A stretch of DNA of 64,000 nt from an uncultured Lachnospiraceae bacterium (GTDB taxonomy: Bacteria > Bacillota > Clostridia > Lachnospirales > Lachnospiraceae). How positions within the stretch are numbered: position 1 is the stretch's first letter; the number at the start of each line of letters is the position of its first letter. Below are positions 44,296 to 54,228 of the stretch, in pieces. The stretch covers positions 1 to 64,000 of the forward strand of contig CAJUHY010000005.1 in NCBI GenBank assembly GCA_910585895.1. The letters are read 5' to 3'. The position numbers and the translations under genes are program-made. The notes beneath the pieces were generated by a model. The model ran no database searches. It saw nothing but the letters and a program-made list of their open reading frames with translations, and was not told where the DNA came from.

Positions 44296-44311
44296 GTCAT
44301 TTGAATTTTTT

Positions 44312-44366
44312 TGAGTTTCCACATTTTGTAATTCATAGTACCAAAAGGTCTTGCCGCCTCTGACAT
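44312..44366. repeat. Partial copy of the 26688-26880 foldback element
   Basis: TGAGTTTCCACATTTTGTAA and then ATAGTACCAAAAGGTCTTGC match one end of the full element (same order and spacing as its right end, then its left interior). There is no matching opposite end nearby, so it appears to be a solo terminus or a decayed copy. Confidence 0.65.
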
Positions 44367-44506
44367 TCAGATACATTTTTAGAGAAATTATCTATTTTTC
44401 TTCCTATTTTCAGCAATTTTATATACAAATTGCCATCAGCGTTTGATATTGCGCACTTGCTGATACCGCAAAATCACAAAACAAAGGAACTAAAATCATT
44501 ATTATA

Positions 44507-44534
44507 TTGAAAATAACTGACAAACTGCTATAAT
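44507..44534 (+). promoter_or_regulatory. Sigma-A promoter of the chemoreceptor gene
   Basis: TTGAAA (44507-44512) and TATAAT (44529-44534) with a 16-base spacer, 40 bases before the GTG start. Confidence 0.7.
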
Positions 44535-44573
44535 AAAAGTCAGATACGTACAAGTCGGAAGGGAGAGGGATTT

Positions 44574-46328
44574 GTGAAAGAAAATACAATAAAACATGAG
44601 AACGCAAAACAGAAACTGAAAACAATGCATTCAAACAGGGTCCGCAGGCTTTCCTCTATCCGAGCGAAAGTTGCCTTGGTACTGCTCTTTTCTATCGCAC
44701 TGACCATTCTGCTTGGTTTTGGAACTACAATTCCAAGCATTTGGCGCAATACGGCAACTATTACGGACAATTACATGAGAGACTTAACCGATTCCTATGG
44801 GAAAATTCTTAATCAGAACCTCATTGTTTCTGCCATGAATATGAATAAGGACCGCCTGACGTCAACGTTCGGGGAGGCTGGTCTCAAAGGCATAGACAGC
44901 AGTTACTTCTATGTTATAAATGCAGAAGGAAATATTATTTACCATCCTGATTCTAAAATGCTTGGACAGAAACCGGATATTCCAGCAATTAACAATATTA
45001 TGAAAGAAATTGAAGCTATTGAACCAGGCAGCGCACCCGAACCGGGGTCTTTCCGTTACAATTATGAAGGTTCTGCCAAACGCGCTTCTTATTTCGTAAC
45101 AGAAAAATACAACGTAACTGTGGTCCTCTGTGTAGACGAATCTGAAATATTTGCTCCTTTAAACAGCGTAATGGGCAAAGCCGCTGTGTTATGCTGCTCC
45201 CTTGCCATTATCCTGGGAATCTCGGGATACTTTTCAGTCGCAAAAATGATTCATCCGCTGCGCACTGTTACAGACGTAGTCGGCAATTTAGCGGAGATGG
45301 ATTTTAAGGAAGATGAACGCCTGGTCAAGATTGGCAGACGCAAAGACGAAACCGGCGTTATGGCACGCGCCATTATTACCCTGCGCAAGTCCCTGATAGA
45401 TGTCGTTACGGAAATCAAACATCAGAGTTCTCTGCTCTATAATACCTCCGAACACTTGAGCGCCAGCGCTGCTGAGACCTCCACTACCGTGCAGAATGTG
45501 GAACGCGCAGTCTCTGATATTGCAGCCGGCGCTAACAACCAGGCTTCAGAAACACAGAAAGCTACCAATGACATCCTGCTGATGGGCACTATGGTCGAAG
45601 ATACCTCCTCGCAGGTAACTTCTTTACATAACACTGCCGACTTTATGCGGAACTCCAGTGATACTGCAAGCCAGGCATTGACGGAGCTGGATGCTGTCAA
45701 TCAACATGCCATTGATTCCATTGACATTATTTACAAACAGACATTGACCACCAACGAATCCGCCCTGAAAATTAAAGAGGCGACCAACCTGATTTCCTCT
45801 ATCGCGAATGAGACGAATCTCCTGTCATTAAACGCTTCCATTGAGGCAGCGCGCGCCGGAGAAGCGGGACGCGGATTTGCTGTTGTGGCTTCCCAAATCC
45901 AGAAACTTGCAGACCAATCAAACGATTCTGCACGGCAGATTGACGATATTATCTATACGCTGTTGGAAGATTCTCAGAAAGCTGTGCATACGATGGAAGA
46001 AGTGAAAGAAATTATTGCCCGGCAAAGTGAAAATGTCAGCAAGACCGGGGAAGTATTCTCTCAGGTACAGGGTGGTATTTCCGATTCTATCCAGGGAGTG
46101 GATGAAATCGCAGACCGTACCAATCAGTTAAACGCCACACGCAGCAATGTCGTTGATGTAGTGCAAAGCCTGACTGCTATTGCAGAACAGAACGCTGCCA
46201 GCACGCAGGAAACCTCTGCTGCTGTCATTGAAGTCGCCAATATTATGCAGGAATTTTCCGACCATGCTGCAAAACTTCAGGAAATTGCACATACTCTGGA
46301 GGCAAATGTAGATATTTTCCAGATTTAG
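44574..46328 (+). CDS. Methyl-accepting chemotaxis protein (transmembrane, single Cache)
   Basis: The product is 584 residues. The first transmembrane helix (about 30-52, [20 protein letters not shown]) is followed by an extracellular sensor of about 150 residues with single-Cache character ([20 protein letters not shown]), a second helix ([20 protein letters not shown]), HAMP ([19 protein letters not shown]) and a signalling domain with the hairpin tip [20 protein letters not shown]. It signals to CheA/CheW through the hairpin; no che gene is nearby. The start is GTG 44574, with GGGAGAGGG upstream. The ligand is unknown; the Cache type often binds amino or organic acids. Confidence 0.94.
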   Translation: MKENTIKHENAKQKLKTMHSNRVRRLSSIRAKVALVLLFSIALTILLGFGTTIPSIWRNTATITDNYMRDLTDSYGKILNQNLIVSAMNMNKDRLTSTFGEAGLKGIDSSYFYVINAEGNIIYHPDSKMLGQKPDIPAINNIMKEIEAIEPGSAPEPGSFRYNYEGSAKRASYFVTEKYNVTVVLCVDESEIFAPLNSVMGKAAVLCCSLAIILGISGYFSVAKMIHPLRTVTDVVGNLAEMDFKEDERLVKIGRRKDETGVMARAIITLRKSLIDVVTEIKHQSSLLYNTSEHLSASAAETSTTVQNVERAVSDIAAGANNQASETQKATNDILLMGTMVEDTSSQVTSLHNTADFMRNSSDTASQALTELDAVNQHAIDSIDIIYKQTLTTNESALKIKEATNLISSIANETNLLSLNASIEAARAGEAGRGFAVVASQIQKLADQSNDSARQIDDIIYTLLEDSQKAVHTMEEVKEIIARQSENVSKTGEVFSQVQGGISDSIQGVDEIADRTNQLNATRSNVVDVVQSLTAIAEQNAASTQETSAAVIEVANIMQEFSDHAAKLQEIAHTLEANVDIFQI

Positions 46329-46401
46329 GAACTTTCTTGATTTCGCGTGACAAGTTTTCTCCTATCGGAGAATCACAGATTTAAAACCTTACAGAATACA
46401 C

Positions 46402-46477
46402 AAAAGAGACTGTCGTTCCAAGAGCGAAATATACTGAAATATTCATATATTTCCCACTTGTTGCGACGGTCTCTTTT
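46402..46477. terminator. Bidirectional terminator between chemoreceptor and pgi genes
   Basis: AAAAGAGACTGTCG pairs with CGACGGTCTCTTTT (13 of 14) around a 48-base AT-rich loop that can itself fold. T-tracts are on both sides, serving the two converging genes. Confidence 0.75.
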
Positions 46478-46518
46478 ACACATCGAGCGAAGTTACATCG
46501 AAGCTATGCTGCTTGCTG

Positions 46519-47865
46519 TTACAGTCTTTTCAGAAGTTCTTCTCTCTCTGCCTCATATCCCGGCTTACCGAGCAATGCAAACATATTGCGCTTATAGCTC
46601 TCCACACCCGGCTGGTTAAAGGGATTCACACCCAAAATATAGCCGCTGACACCACAGGCAAACTCAAAAAAGTAGAATAATTCACCAAGATAGAACTCAT
46701 TCTGCTCGGGAATCTTTACCATAAGATTGGGCACGTTGCCATCGGTGTGCGCCAGAATCGTGCCATTCATTGCACTTTTATTTACAAAATCCATATCTTT
46801 TCCTGCAAGATAATTTAATCCGTCTAAGTCGACAGCTTCCTCTTTGAGTTCCACCGTGCTGCGGGATTTCTCCACATTCATCACGGTCTCAAACATGATG
46901 CGCGCACCGTCCTGGATAAACTGCCCCATGGAATGGAGGTCCGTGGTCAAATCCACAGATGCCGGAAAGATTCCTTTCTGGTCTTTTCCTTCACTCTCTC
47001 CGTACAGCTGTTTCCACCATTCCGATACATAATGAAGGCTCGGCTCATAATTAGCAAGTACCTCGACATCTTTTCCTTTCCTCAGCAGAATGTTACGAAC
47101 TGCAGCGTACTGCATAGCATCATTTTCAGCAAAAGGCTTGTCCATTGCCATCTTACGCCCCTCTGCTGCACCCTCCATCAGCTTATCGATGTCAGCCCCG
47201 CTGGCAGCGATGGGAAGTAAGCCAACGGCTGTCAATACGGAGAAACGTCCTCCCACATCATCGGGTACGACAAATGTCTCATATCCCTCTTCAGCAGCGA
47301 GATTTTTCAGCGCTCCTCTTGATTTATCAGTTGTCGCATAGATTCTCTTTGCCGCCTCTTCTTTGCCATATTTCTTCTCCAACAATTCCTTGAACACACG
47401 GAACGCAATTGCCGGCTCTGTCGTGGTCCCTGATTTAGAAATAACATTCACTGAGAAATCACGGTCGCCAATTACTTCAATCAAACCTGCCAAATAGGAA
47501 CTGCTGATACTGTTGCCGGCATAATAGATTTCCGGACCTTTGCGGATTTCTTTTGCCACATTATTATAAAATCCATGTCTTAAGAACTCAATTGCTGCTC
47601 TTGCACCGAGATAGGAACCTCCAATACCGATAACTACCAGTACCTCAGAATCGCCCTGGATTTTGGCTGCCGCCTTTTTAATGCGCGCAAACTCCTCTTT
47701 ATCATAATCTACCGGCAAATCCAGCCATCCTAAAAAGTCATTTCCTGCCCCTGATTTCGAGACAAGCACCTCTTTGGCATCCTCTGCCAATTTTGCCATG
47801 TAAGAGACTTCCTCCTGGCTGATGAAGCCAGCGCTCTTCCCATAATCAAACGTTACTTTCTCCAT
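46519..47865 (-). CDS. pgi: Glucose-6-phosphate isomerase
   Basis: The 448-residue glycolytic enzyme interconverts glucose 6-phosphate and fructose 6-phosphate. Motifs: [39 protein letters not shown] (phosphate-binding SGTT), [19 protein letters not shown] and [19 protein letters not shown] with the catalytic Glu. The length matches the short Firmicutes type. ATG 47865 was preferred to an upstream GTG because AAAGGAG precedes it. Confidence 0.97.
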   Translation of the reverse strand: MEKVTFDYGKSAGFISQEEVSYMAKLAEDAKEVLVSKSGAGNDFLGWLDLPVDYDKEEFARIKKAAAKIQGDSEVLVVIGIGGSYLGARAAIEFLRHGFYNNVAKEIRKGPEIYYAGNSISSSYLAGLIEVIGDRDFSVNVISKSGTTTEPAIAFRVFKELLEKKYGKEEAAKRIYATTDKSRGALKNLAAEEGYETFVVPDDVGGRFSVLTAVGLLPIAASGADIDKLMEGAAEGRKMAMDKPFAENDAMQYAAVRNILLRKGKDVEVLANYEPSLHYVSEWWKQLYGESEGKDQKGIFPASVDLTTDLHSMGQFIQDGARIMFETVMNVEKSRSTVELKEEAVDLDGLNYLAGKDMDFVNKSAMNGTILAHTDGNVPNLMVKIPEQNEFYLGELFYFFEFACGVSGYILGVNPFNQPGVESYKRNMFALLGKPGYEAEREELLKRL

Positions 47866-47918
47866 GATTTCCACTCCTTTTCCATTAAATTATCATCACG
47901 ATTTCCAAATACAGGATA

Positions 47919-47947
47919 AGTGTAGCAAATCTGCCGCATTTCGTCAA
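47919..47947 (-). promoter_or_regulatory. Sigma-A promoter of pgi
   Basis: On the minus strand TTGACG (47942-47947) and TACACT (47919-47924) are 17 bases apart, 54 bases before the start codon. Confidence 0.75.
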
Positions 47948-48054
47948 CAACTCAGACTACGTACTAGTCTTTGCTTTTCCTTCCAAGCTTATACTCGCAG
48001 GACAAGTAACTCAATTACTTCTATTTTGATTCTATAAATTGTCCTTTTTATGCT

Positions 48055-49809
48055 TCATCTTCCTTTTCTCTTTGTCATCTCGCTAACTTTACTGCCCTTC
48101 CAGCATTCAGCAGCGGAAATGTCTTTACTCCCATCTTTAGTACTGACTTTTACTGAGACGGTAGAACTCCTTTTCATTCTCGCCAAAATCTGCTCAGGCG
48201 TCAGATTATAATTCTTGACTTTCATCAACGCCGCCGTTGCTGCCACCTGGGGCGCTGCGTATGACGTTCCTCTCCCCTCACTAAATCCACTTTTCTTCGC
48301 AGTTGTAGGGTAGGTAGTAAAAATTTTTTTCACGCCATCTTCCCCTCCCGGCGCCACGATATCCACCGCTTCAGACCTGTTGGAATAAGACGTCAGCTTA
48401 TTGTTGGGCAGCGTGGCGCCCACGCCTATCACTCCCTTGAAGTTCGCAGGATAACGTACCATACTGCTTTTATCATTGCCAGCCGATGCGACCACACAAA
48501 CGTCTGCAGCAATCGCCCTTTTGATGGCATTTTCCACATCCTTAAAGTCCTTCGAACTGTAATCTCCTTTCACTGCACTGTAGCTAATATTGATAACCTC
48601 CGCACCCTCAGACACTGCATAGTTAATCGCTTTCGCCAATTTACCTTTCGTAACATGCCTATCGGAGCCTGCAGAATCATCACATTTGATGGCCATGACC
48701 TTGCATATTGAGCCAAAATAGTCATAACTCGCCGCACTGGCTACGCCGGCACCAAGGATTTTATTATTCGCCCTCGCAGCAATCACGCCCGCCACCATCG
48801 TCCCATGGTTTCCCGTATACTGCCCATAATCATGTGCCTTATCTGCACAATCTACCAATTTCTTATTATTATTGGTAACATCAACAGAATATCTGGTGAG
48901 CAGATTGCCCTTGAGGTCGGGATGATTCATCTGCACACCGCAGTCAATCACTGCCACCCAAATTTCCGTTGCCCCTCTTCTCCCTCCCAATTCACTATCC
49001 GCCTGAGGAAGGTTGATATTCTTCATGTGCCACTGTTTATCTGCGTTGAAATAGGGGTCATTCAAACTTATTGTCCCATATGAGTTCTTTACAACTCCAT
49101 CCGCCTCCAGGAAAATATTCTCTGAGGCATCAACTACACAGCCGTAATCTTCAAACCTCTCCTCTGCTCGTGCAACCGTATCTTCCAGTCCAAGCTTTGC
49201 CAGCACCACTACATCGGTCTTATAGTCTTTAATCTTCTCCAGCCTCTTCTTCTTGTACTCCGGCAGGCTTTCATCAATCTGCAGAATGCCGGTGTCTATC
49301 ACTTCGTAGTCTACAGCGACCTCTCCTACCACTTCCTCAATCTTCGCTTCACTGGTCCCATAGGGGAAGCGCACCACAATCTCTTCCGTCTGATAGTCAA
49401 GATTATCGCTGTTTTTACGCTCTTCCTCTGCTTCTTCATAGTGTTCTACAATGGTTTCTGCCGCCTCGTCAAGCGTTGCCTCAAAACGTTCCAGCTGACC
49501 GCGCTGCGACTCCTCCATGGAATAATATTCATCCAGAATACCCCTTACGCCTGCCTCAAAATCATGCTTGTTACCCTTTATTTTATTGAGCTGTTTTGCA
49601 GACTCCGCTCCGTTTCTCTTACAGGACTGCAGCGCGCGGTTAATTTTATCCTTGTTCTTTGTGTTGACTTTCTGCAGCTGCCGCTCCTGCTTCGCCTGTA
49701 TCTTCTCAATCTTATCATTGCCCGCCTCTGCCTTCGCTGTGAACAGGCAGCTGTATATCAGCAGGGATACTCCTGCCAATACCATTGTTTTTCTTATGTT
49801 GCCCCGCAT
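48055..49809 (-). CDS. Secreted subtilisin-like serine protease (S8) with coiled-coil N-region
   Basis: The product is 584 residues, starting with a signal peptide (MRGNIRKTMVLAGVSLLIYS, about 1-29). Residues 30-135 are highly charged and predicted coiled coil (KIEKIQAKQERQLQKVNTKN), an unusual extra part before the pro-region (about 140-245). The catalytic domain has Asp near 288 (AVIDCGVQMNHPDL), His near 333 (GNHGTMVAGVIAA), the oxyanion Asn region (VVASAGNDK) and Ser near 515 (GRGTSYAAPQVAATAALMK). All triad residues are present. The short basic C-terminus (SEMTKRKGR) has no anchor motif. It would act outside the cell; the substrate is unknown. Confidence 0.93.
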   Translation of the reverse strand: MRGNIRKTMVLAGVSLLIYSCLFTAKAEAGNDKIEKIQAKQERQLQKVNTKNKDKINRALQSCKRNGAESAKQLNKIKGNKHDFEAGVRGILDEYYSMEESQRGQLERFEATLDEAAETIVEHYEEAEEERKNSDNLDYQTEEIVVRFPYGTSEAKIEEVVGEVAVDYEVIDTGILQIDESLPEYKKKRLEKIKDYKTDVVVLAKLGLEDTVARAEERFEDYGCVVDASENIFLEADGVVKNSYGTISLNDPYFNADKQWHMKNINLPQADSELGGRRGATEIWVAVIDCGVQMNHPDLKGNLLTRYSVDVTNNNKKLVDCADKAHDYGQYTGNHGTMVAGVIAARANNKILGAGVASAASYDYFGSICKVMAIKCDDSAGSDRHVTKGKLAKAINYAVSEGAEVINISYSAVKGDYSSKDFKDVENAIKRAIAADVCVVASAGNDKSSMVRYPANFKGVIGVGATLPNNKLTSYSNRSEAVDIVAPGGEDGVKKIFTTYPTTAKKSGFSEGRGTSYAAPQVAATAALMKVKNYNLTPEQILARMKRSSTVSVKVSTKDGSKDISAAECWKGSKVSEMTKRKGR

Positions 49810-49910
49810 TAATTATTTCCTCCTTTTCTTGTGCCTTTTGAATTGTTGTAATTTTTTTATACTATATAACTATTTCATTACGTTATTGATTTTAGCACAC
49901 TAACATAAAA

Positions 49911-49965
49911 AAGTCCAGCATACCGACATACGAAACTTATTTTATGTGTCAGTATACTGGAACTT
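49911..49965 (-). terminator. Rho-independent terminator of the small membrane protein gene
   Basis: AAGTCCAGCATACCGACATA pairs imperfectly with TATGTGTCAGTATACTGGAACTT, and TTTTTT follows on the minus strand, 54 bases after the stop at 50019. Confidence 0.8.
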
Positions 49966-50018
49966 ATAGAAAATCTTTACGGAGTATCTAAGGAAATACT
50001 AATTTCATCTGTATTTCC

Positions 50019-50372
50019 TTAGGAAAAATATTCCTGCAATACGGCATTGAATACTTCTTCCTCTTCCTGCCGTTTGCTGTCCTCTAGCAAATTTTGCTCT
50101 TCCTTTGTACGCTCATCATACATTTTTTTCTGTTCATATCCATGCGGCTCCTCCTGTGCCGGCTGCTCTTCCGCCACTGGCGGCTCCTCCTGCATAATCA
50201 CATCAAAATATGCCTGAATATTATTGGTAATGCTCGTCAAGCTCCGATTGAGCTTTTTTATCTGCCTCAAAATCCTTGACAGGGAAATTGCCAAAATCAA
50301 TCCCATGAACACGATGGCCGCCACTGTCAGGACTTCACTGTGGGTCTGTACAATTCTTATCCATTCCTCCAT
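50019..50372 (-). CDS. Small single-pass membrane protein with acidic tail
   Basis: The 117-residue protein has one transmembrane helix (about 13-34, EVLTVAAIVFMGLILAISLS) followed by a short coiled segment (RQIKKLNRSLTSITNNIQAY) and a Glu/Gln/Pro-rich cytoplasmic tail (VAEEQPAQEEPHGYEQKKMY). It is not recognised. ATG 50372 was chosen because AAGGAGG lies 9 bases upstream. It stands alone between the FIST/chemoreceptor pair and the subtilase gene and has its own terminator. Confidence 0.7.
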   Translation of the reverse strand: MEEWIRIVQTHSEVLTVAAIVFMGLILAISLSRILRQIKKLNRSLTSITNNIQAYFDVIMQEEPPVAEEQPAQEEPHGYEQKKMYDERTKEEQNLLEDSKRQEEEEVFNAVLQEYFS

Positions 50373-50546
50373 AAGCATGTCCTCCTTCAAAAGAAAAAAC
50401 TATTCAGACTCCGTTACAAATATATCCTATCGAAGCTCTGAATAGTTACATTATAATTATTATTTTCCGCTCTGTGAAGTAGCTGGAAGCATTTTTTCGC
50501 CGCATGTTTCGGCAATTTCCGACTTCCTTTGTTTCAAGATATCTCC

Positions 50547-51464
50547 TTATGTATCGTATTCTTTTATCATTGGCGCAATCTGGGACAGCATATTATCCAC
50601 ATCCTCAAACATAGCGCTTTTGGTCGTTCCCAGTTTACTGGCATGGTTGATATTCTTCATAACCTCCCGATACTGTTCTTTTATCTGGTCAAAGAAATTA
50701 TTGACGGTAAGCAATTCCGACTTGGATTCATCAATAACACTGGAAATTTCCTCCTGCACGCCAGTAGCGCCCTCCGCTGCTTCGGTTATTTTATCAAACA
50801 TGTCATAGGTCTCATCTACCTTGTCCAAACTTTGTCCCAATGCCTGCTGGGAGGTATCCATATCAGAACGAAGCTTCTGTGTGCCGCGTTCTACATCGGA
50901 AATGCTCGCCTCTACTGCCCCGACCAATGTCTTGACCTCATCCGCCAGGCTCTTCACTTCTCTTGCCACTACCGAAAATCCTTTTCCCTGCTCTCCCGCC
51001 TTTGTCGCCTCAATCGTGGCATTCAGCGCAAGGATATTTGTCTGTTCCGCAATGGAAGTTATTTTATTTGTACATCTTTTGATTTCCTGTACTGCCATCT
51101 CAAAATCATAAAATGTATTTTTCATCTCAGCAAAATGCGATTCTACCTGCAAAGCGCTGGTTTTCAATTCCTCCACCTCATCCTGCGCCTGCGTCACAGA
51201 CTGGGCTATCTCACTTTTTACCGTTGCAAACTGACCAGATACCTGGGTAATATTAGAAAATGTACTTTCAAACTCCTGAAGCGTATTATGGAAATCTTCC
51301 GACTTTTCAAGCGCACCCTTAAATGAACGATTGACCATGCCCAATTGGTTTAACGAATCAACCTCTTTCTGCACAAGCTCCTTCTGATAATCCTTTAGGC
51401 TTCCCATCACGTGCAGAATAGGATATGTATCCATTTCACGCTTCTTTTTCCTCTTAAACTGCAT
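50547..51464 (-). CDS. Soluble chemoreceptor-type signalling protein
   Basis: The 305-residue protein has no transmembrane helix. It contains a methyl-accepting signalling hairpin with the tip [20 protein letters not shown] and long flanking helices ([40 protein letters not shown]). No sensor domain of its own is seen. The gene lies 15 bases downstream of a FIST-domain gene, so the FIST protein probably supplies the input. GGAGG precedes the ATG. The hairpin should contact CheA/CheW, which are not in this window. Confidence 0.9.
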   Translation of the reverse strand: MQFKRKKKREMDTYPILHVMGSLKDYQKELVQKEVDSLNQLGMVNRSFKGALEKSEDFHNTLQEFESTFSNITQVSGQFATVKSEIAQSVTQAQDEVEELKTSALQVESHFAEMKNTFYDFEMAVQEIKRCTNKITSIAEQTNILALNATIEATKAGEQGKGFSVVAREVKSLADEVKTLVGAVEASISDVERGTQKLRSDMDTSQQALGQSLDKVDETYDMFDKITEAAEGATGVQEEISSVIDESKSELLTVNNFFDQIKEQYREVMKNINHASKLGTTKSAMFEDVDNMLSQIAPMIKEYDT

Positions 51465-51479
51465 TCCCTTTTTCCTCCT

Positions 51480-52535
51480 TTATTCAAACACAACACAGGT
51501 CATGGACTGGTTTACAAATTGGTTATTATAGTGTTCTCCATATCCTACAAGACCCACATGGTCGCCTAACACCCTCATCTCATCCAGGTATTCCTGCATA
51601 TAATTATTATCTGTAAACAGTAAGTACCGGAACAGACAGTTTACAGAAAACACAGCCGAAATTCTCGGAAAATCCGCTTGAATCTGCTGAATCGTTTTTC
51701 TCACAATATCTTTATAATCCCCCAATTCCAGCAGCATCAGCACGTCCGAATCGTTCACCTGCCGGAAACATGTTAATCCATTGCCCGATACCTCCTTAAT
51801 GGAAATAATACAGGTATCATTGCCATTAAGTTTACCCAGGGGATTCTTAAACGTCTGCGTCAAAATCTCCTGTTCCGAGACACGAAGAATCTGCTGATAT
51901 ACCAGTTTAGCAGACATACCGTTGAGTTCTCCGAGTAAATATTTCGATTTATCCGTTTTAGAAGCGATAAAACGGTAATTTCCCAATTGATGGTAAATAT
52001 TTTCTTTATATGCTTTCACCCTGCCAGTATTATTTTTAATCAGCGCATACGCAACTGCATCCTCATAAACTTTGCCATTGGCAGATACCTTACCTGCATC
52101 GCCTGTTCCCCCTACCAGCGAAATGTTGCGGTGCTTCAAAACACTGTGTATAGTCGTCAGCACACAGGCATCATTTCCAGAACAAAAATCAATACAGATT
52201 GTATTGTCTTGTGAAGCGTTTACCTGAAGCACATCTTTCTCCAGCCGTCCAATATATTTTACAGGCATAGTAGAAACCTGCTCCAGCACATTTGCCGCTG
52301 CAGTAACCCCATCCAAATATGCGATAACTCCTACACCTTTCTCAACGACTCTGTTATCATAACTCATCCCGATACATCCAATACTGGGGATATTCGGATA
52401 AAGCATCTGCAGCTTTTTCACATGTTCCTCAAACTGCTCGCTGTTTGATAACAGCATAATCAGCTGAGGATTACTCAGTCCGCGGACAGCTTCCTGTAAA
52501 TTTCCGCTCTGGCTAATACCAAAAAATTGTTTCAA
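51480..52535 (-). CDS. FIST domain sensory protein
   Basis: The 351-residue protein has a FIST_N part (MLYPNIPSIGCIGMSYDNRV; RNISLVGGTGDAGKVSANGK) and a FIST_C part (LNGNDTCIISIKEVSGNGLT; ISAVFSVNCLFRYLLFTDNN, then GLVGYGEHYNNQFVNQSMTC). FIST domains are predicted to bind small ligands such as amino acids and are found with chemotaxis or GGDEF outputs. The start is TTG 52535, with GGAGGAGG 9-10 bases upstream. It is upstream of, and probably translated with, the soluble chemoreceptor. Confidence 0.9.
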   Translation of the reverse strand: MKQFFGISQSGNLQEAVRGLSNPQLIMLLSNSEQFEEHVKKLQMLYPNIPSIGCIGMSYDNRVVEKGVGVIAYLDGVTAAANVLEQVSTMPVKYIGRLEKDVLQVNASQDNTICIDFCSGNDACVLTTIHSVLKHRNISLVGGTGDAGKVSANGKVYEDAVAYALIKNNTGRVKAYKENIYHQLGNYRFIASKTDKSKYLLGELNGMSAKLVYQQILRVSEQEILTQTFKNPLGKLNGNDTCIISIKEVSGNGLTCFRQVNDSDVLMLLELGDYKDIVRKTIQQIQADFPRISAVFSVNCLFRYLLFTDNNYMQEYLDEMRVLGDHVGLVGYGEHYNNQFVNQSMTCVVFE

Positions 52536-52588
52536 GGCAACGTCCTCCTCCGTCTCTCCGATTGTGGTAAAAATTTCTTTATATTTAG

Positions 52589-52616
52589 ATTATACTTTAT
52601 TTTTGTAAAACTGAAA
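52589..52616 (-). promoter_or_regulatory. Possible promoter of the FIST/chemoreceptor operon
   Basis: On the minus strand TATAAT (52589-52594) has a TTTCAG 16 bases upstream (52611-52616). The -10 is perfect but the -35 weak. Confidence 0.45.
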
Positions 52617-52649
52617 AGGAAAAATTTCTTTTTCCCAGCCCACTCCCCT

Positions 52650-52677
52650 TGACTTTTTTGGGGAACAGTATAAGATA
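52650..52677 (+). promoter_or_regulatory. Promoter of the murG-type gene
   Basis: TTGACT (52650-52655) and TAAGAT (52672-52677) with a 16-base spacer, about 55 bases before the start codon. Confidence 0.55.
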
Positions 52678-52732
52678 AAAGTAATGTGAATACGATATAT
52701 AGTCAGATTATCAAATAGGAATGGAGAATACT

Positions 52733-53809
52733 ATGAAACGAATTGTCTTAACGGGCGGCGGAACTGCCGGTCATGTCACTCCCAATCTTGCGCTGCTTCC
52801 CAGATTAAAGGAACTTGGCTACGACATACATTATATCGGTTCCTATGATGGGATTGAGCGAAAATTAATAGAGCAGTACCACATTCCCTATTATGGTATC
52901 TCTTCCGGCAAACTTCGCCGGTACTTTGATTGGAAAAATTTTTCTGACCCTTTTAAGGTATTAAAAGGTTACCGCCAGGCACGCGCCCTGTTAAAAAAGC
53001 TGCATCCCGATGTTGTTTTCTCCAAAGGCGGCTTCGTCTCCGTTCCGGTAATAATGGCAGCAAAACACCGTAAGATTCCGGCAATTATCCATGAGTCCGA
53101 CATCACTCCCGGACTCGCCAATAAACTGGCAATTCCCCATGCATGGAAGGTCTGCTGCAATTTCCCGGAAACCCTCAAATACCTTCCGGCAGAAAAAGCA
53201 GTCCTCACCGGTTCCCCCATCCGTAAGGAACTTCTCTCGGGAAACCGTCTGCGTGGTCTTTCGTACTGCCAGTTCAAACCTGACAAGCCTGTCATCCTTG
53301 TTATCGGCGGCAGCAGCGGCTCCCAGTTTATTAATGAGATTGTTCGTGGGATTCTTCCTGAATTATTGAACAAATACCAGGTACTTCACCTGTGCGGAAA
53401 AGGGAATCTCGATAACTCCCTGAACAATACTGCCGGTTATGCACAACTTGAGTATGCCAACCAGGAATTAAGCGACCTCTTTGCCGCTGCAGATATTGTA
53501 ATTTCCCGTGCCGGAGCTAACGCTATCTGCGAACTTCTGGCACTGCGCAAGCCCAATATCCTGATTCCGCTCTCTGCAAACGCCAGCCGCGGAGACCAGA
53601 TTTTAAATGCCCGCTCCTTTGAGCGCCAGGGATACAGTATAGTCATTGAAGAAGAACAATTGAACAGCGCGGTCCTCTCAAATGCAATCCGCAATTTATT
53701 TGAAAACCGCAGCCGTTATGTCAAAGCAATGGCAGAAAGCGAACAACTCAACTCCGTGGAGACTGTGGCACAGTTAATTGAACAGGCGGCAAAGAACTCA
53801 CAGACTTAA
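52733..53809 (+). CDS. murG: UDP-GlcNAc:lipid I N-acetylglucosaminyltransferase (MurG type)
   Basis: The 358-residue GT28 enzyme would convert lipid I to lipid II in peptidoglycan synthesis. The N-terminal glycine loop is [20 protein letters not shown]; further motifs are [33 protein letters not shown] and [16 protein letters not shown] (donor-binding). It is not in a division and cell wall cluster, so it may be a second MurG as in some Bacillus species; this is inference. ATG 52733 was preferred over 52721 because GGAG lies 6-8 bases upstream. Its last 12 bases overlap the converging HIT gene. Confidence 0.9.
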   Translation: MKRIVLTGGGTAGHVTPNLALLPRLKELGYDIHYIGSYDGIERKLIEQYHIPYYGISSGKLRRYFDWKNFSDPFKVLKGYRQARALLKKLHPDVVFSKGGFVSVPVIMAAKHRKIPAIIHESDITPGLANKLAIPHAWKVCCNFPETLKYLPAEKAVLTGSPIRKELLSGNRLRGLSYCQFKPDKPVILVIGGSSGSQFINEIVRGILPELLNKYQVLHLCGKGNLDNSLNNTAGYAQLEYANQELSDLFAAADIVISRAGANAICELLALRKPNILIPLSANASRGDQILNARSFERQGYSIVIEEEQLNSAVLSNAIRNLFENRSRYVKAMAESEQLNSVETVAQLIEQAAKNSQT

Positions 53810-54214
53810 CTTCTGCTGAATCTCTGCGAATTCTTCCTGAGACAATTCCAAATGGTTCCAGCAAAGCTTGTCCGCATTTCCATCCTGTTCATACCGGGGA
53901 ATCAAGTGCATATGGAAATGGAAAACCGTCTGTCCGGCTGCCTCCCCGTTATTCTGCATAATATTCAAGCCATCGCATTGCAATGTTTCTGTCATGTGCG
54001 CTGCCAGCTTCTTGGCAAGAATCATTGCATGTCCGGCTGTCTGCTCAGGCATCTCATAAATATTTGCGTAATGTTCCTTGGGCAAAATCAAAGCATGTCC
54101 TTTTGTGGCAGGACTGATATCAAGTATTACACGGAATTCCTCATCCTCATAAATTGTCTTTGAGGGTATCTCACCGCTGGATATTTTACAAAAAATACAG
54201 TTCGTGTCTTTCAT
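53798..54214 (-). CDS. HIT family nucleotide hydrolase
   Basis: The 138-residue histidine triad protein has [20 protein letters not shown] at the N-terminus, [17 protein letters not shown] and the active-site triad [12 protein letters not shown]. Such proteins hydrolyse nucleoside phosphoramidates or adenylates. The Cys pair and the His in the N-terminal half fit the zinc-containing Hit-like branch. ATG 54214 has GGAGG 7 bases upstream. Its 3' end overlaps murG by 12 bases on the other strand. Confidence 0.94.
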   Translation of the reverse strand: MKDTNCIFCKISSGEIPSKTIYEDEEFRVILDISPATKGHALILPKEHYANIYEMPEQTAGHAMILAKKLAAHMTETLQCDGLNIMQNNGEAAGQTVFHFHMHLIPRYEQDGNADKLCWNHLELSQEEFAEIQQKLSL

Positions 54215-54228
54215 AGTTTCCTCCATTC

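Larger units (their letters stand above)
44181..44573. other. Divergent intergenic region between wall hydrolase and chemoreceptor genes
   Basis: About 390 bases holding the wall hydrolase promoter (44267-44295, minus), a partial foldback repeat (44312-44366), and the chemoreceptor promoter (44507-44534, plus). The stretch 44367-44500 shows nothing recognisable. Confidence 0.6.

Noticed and set aside
52733..53809. Diacylglycerol glucosyltransferase instead of MurG
   Set aside because: The [14 protein letters not shown] loop and [14 protein letters not shown] are closer to MurG; processive lipid glycosyltransferases of the UgtP type have a different N-terminal loop.
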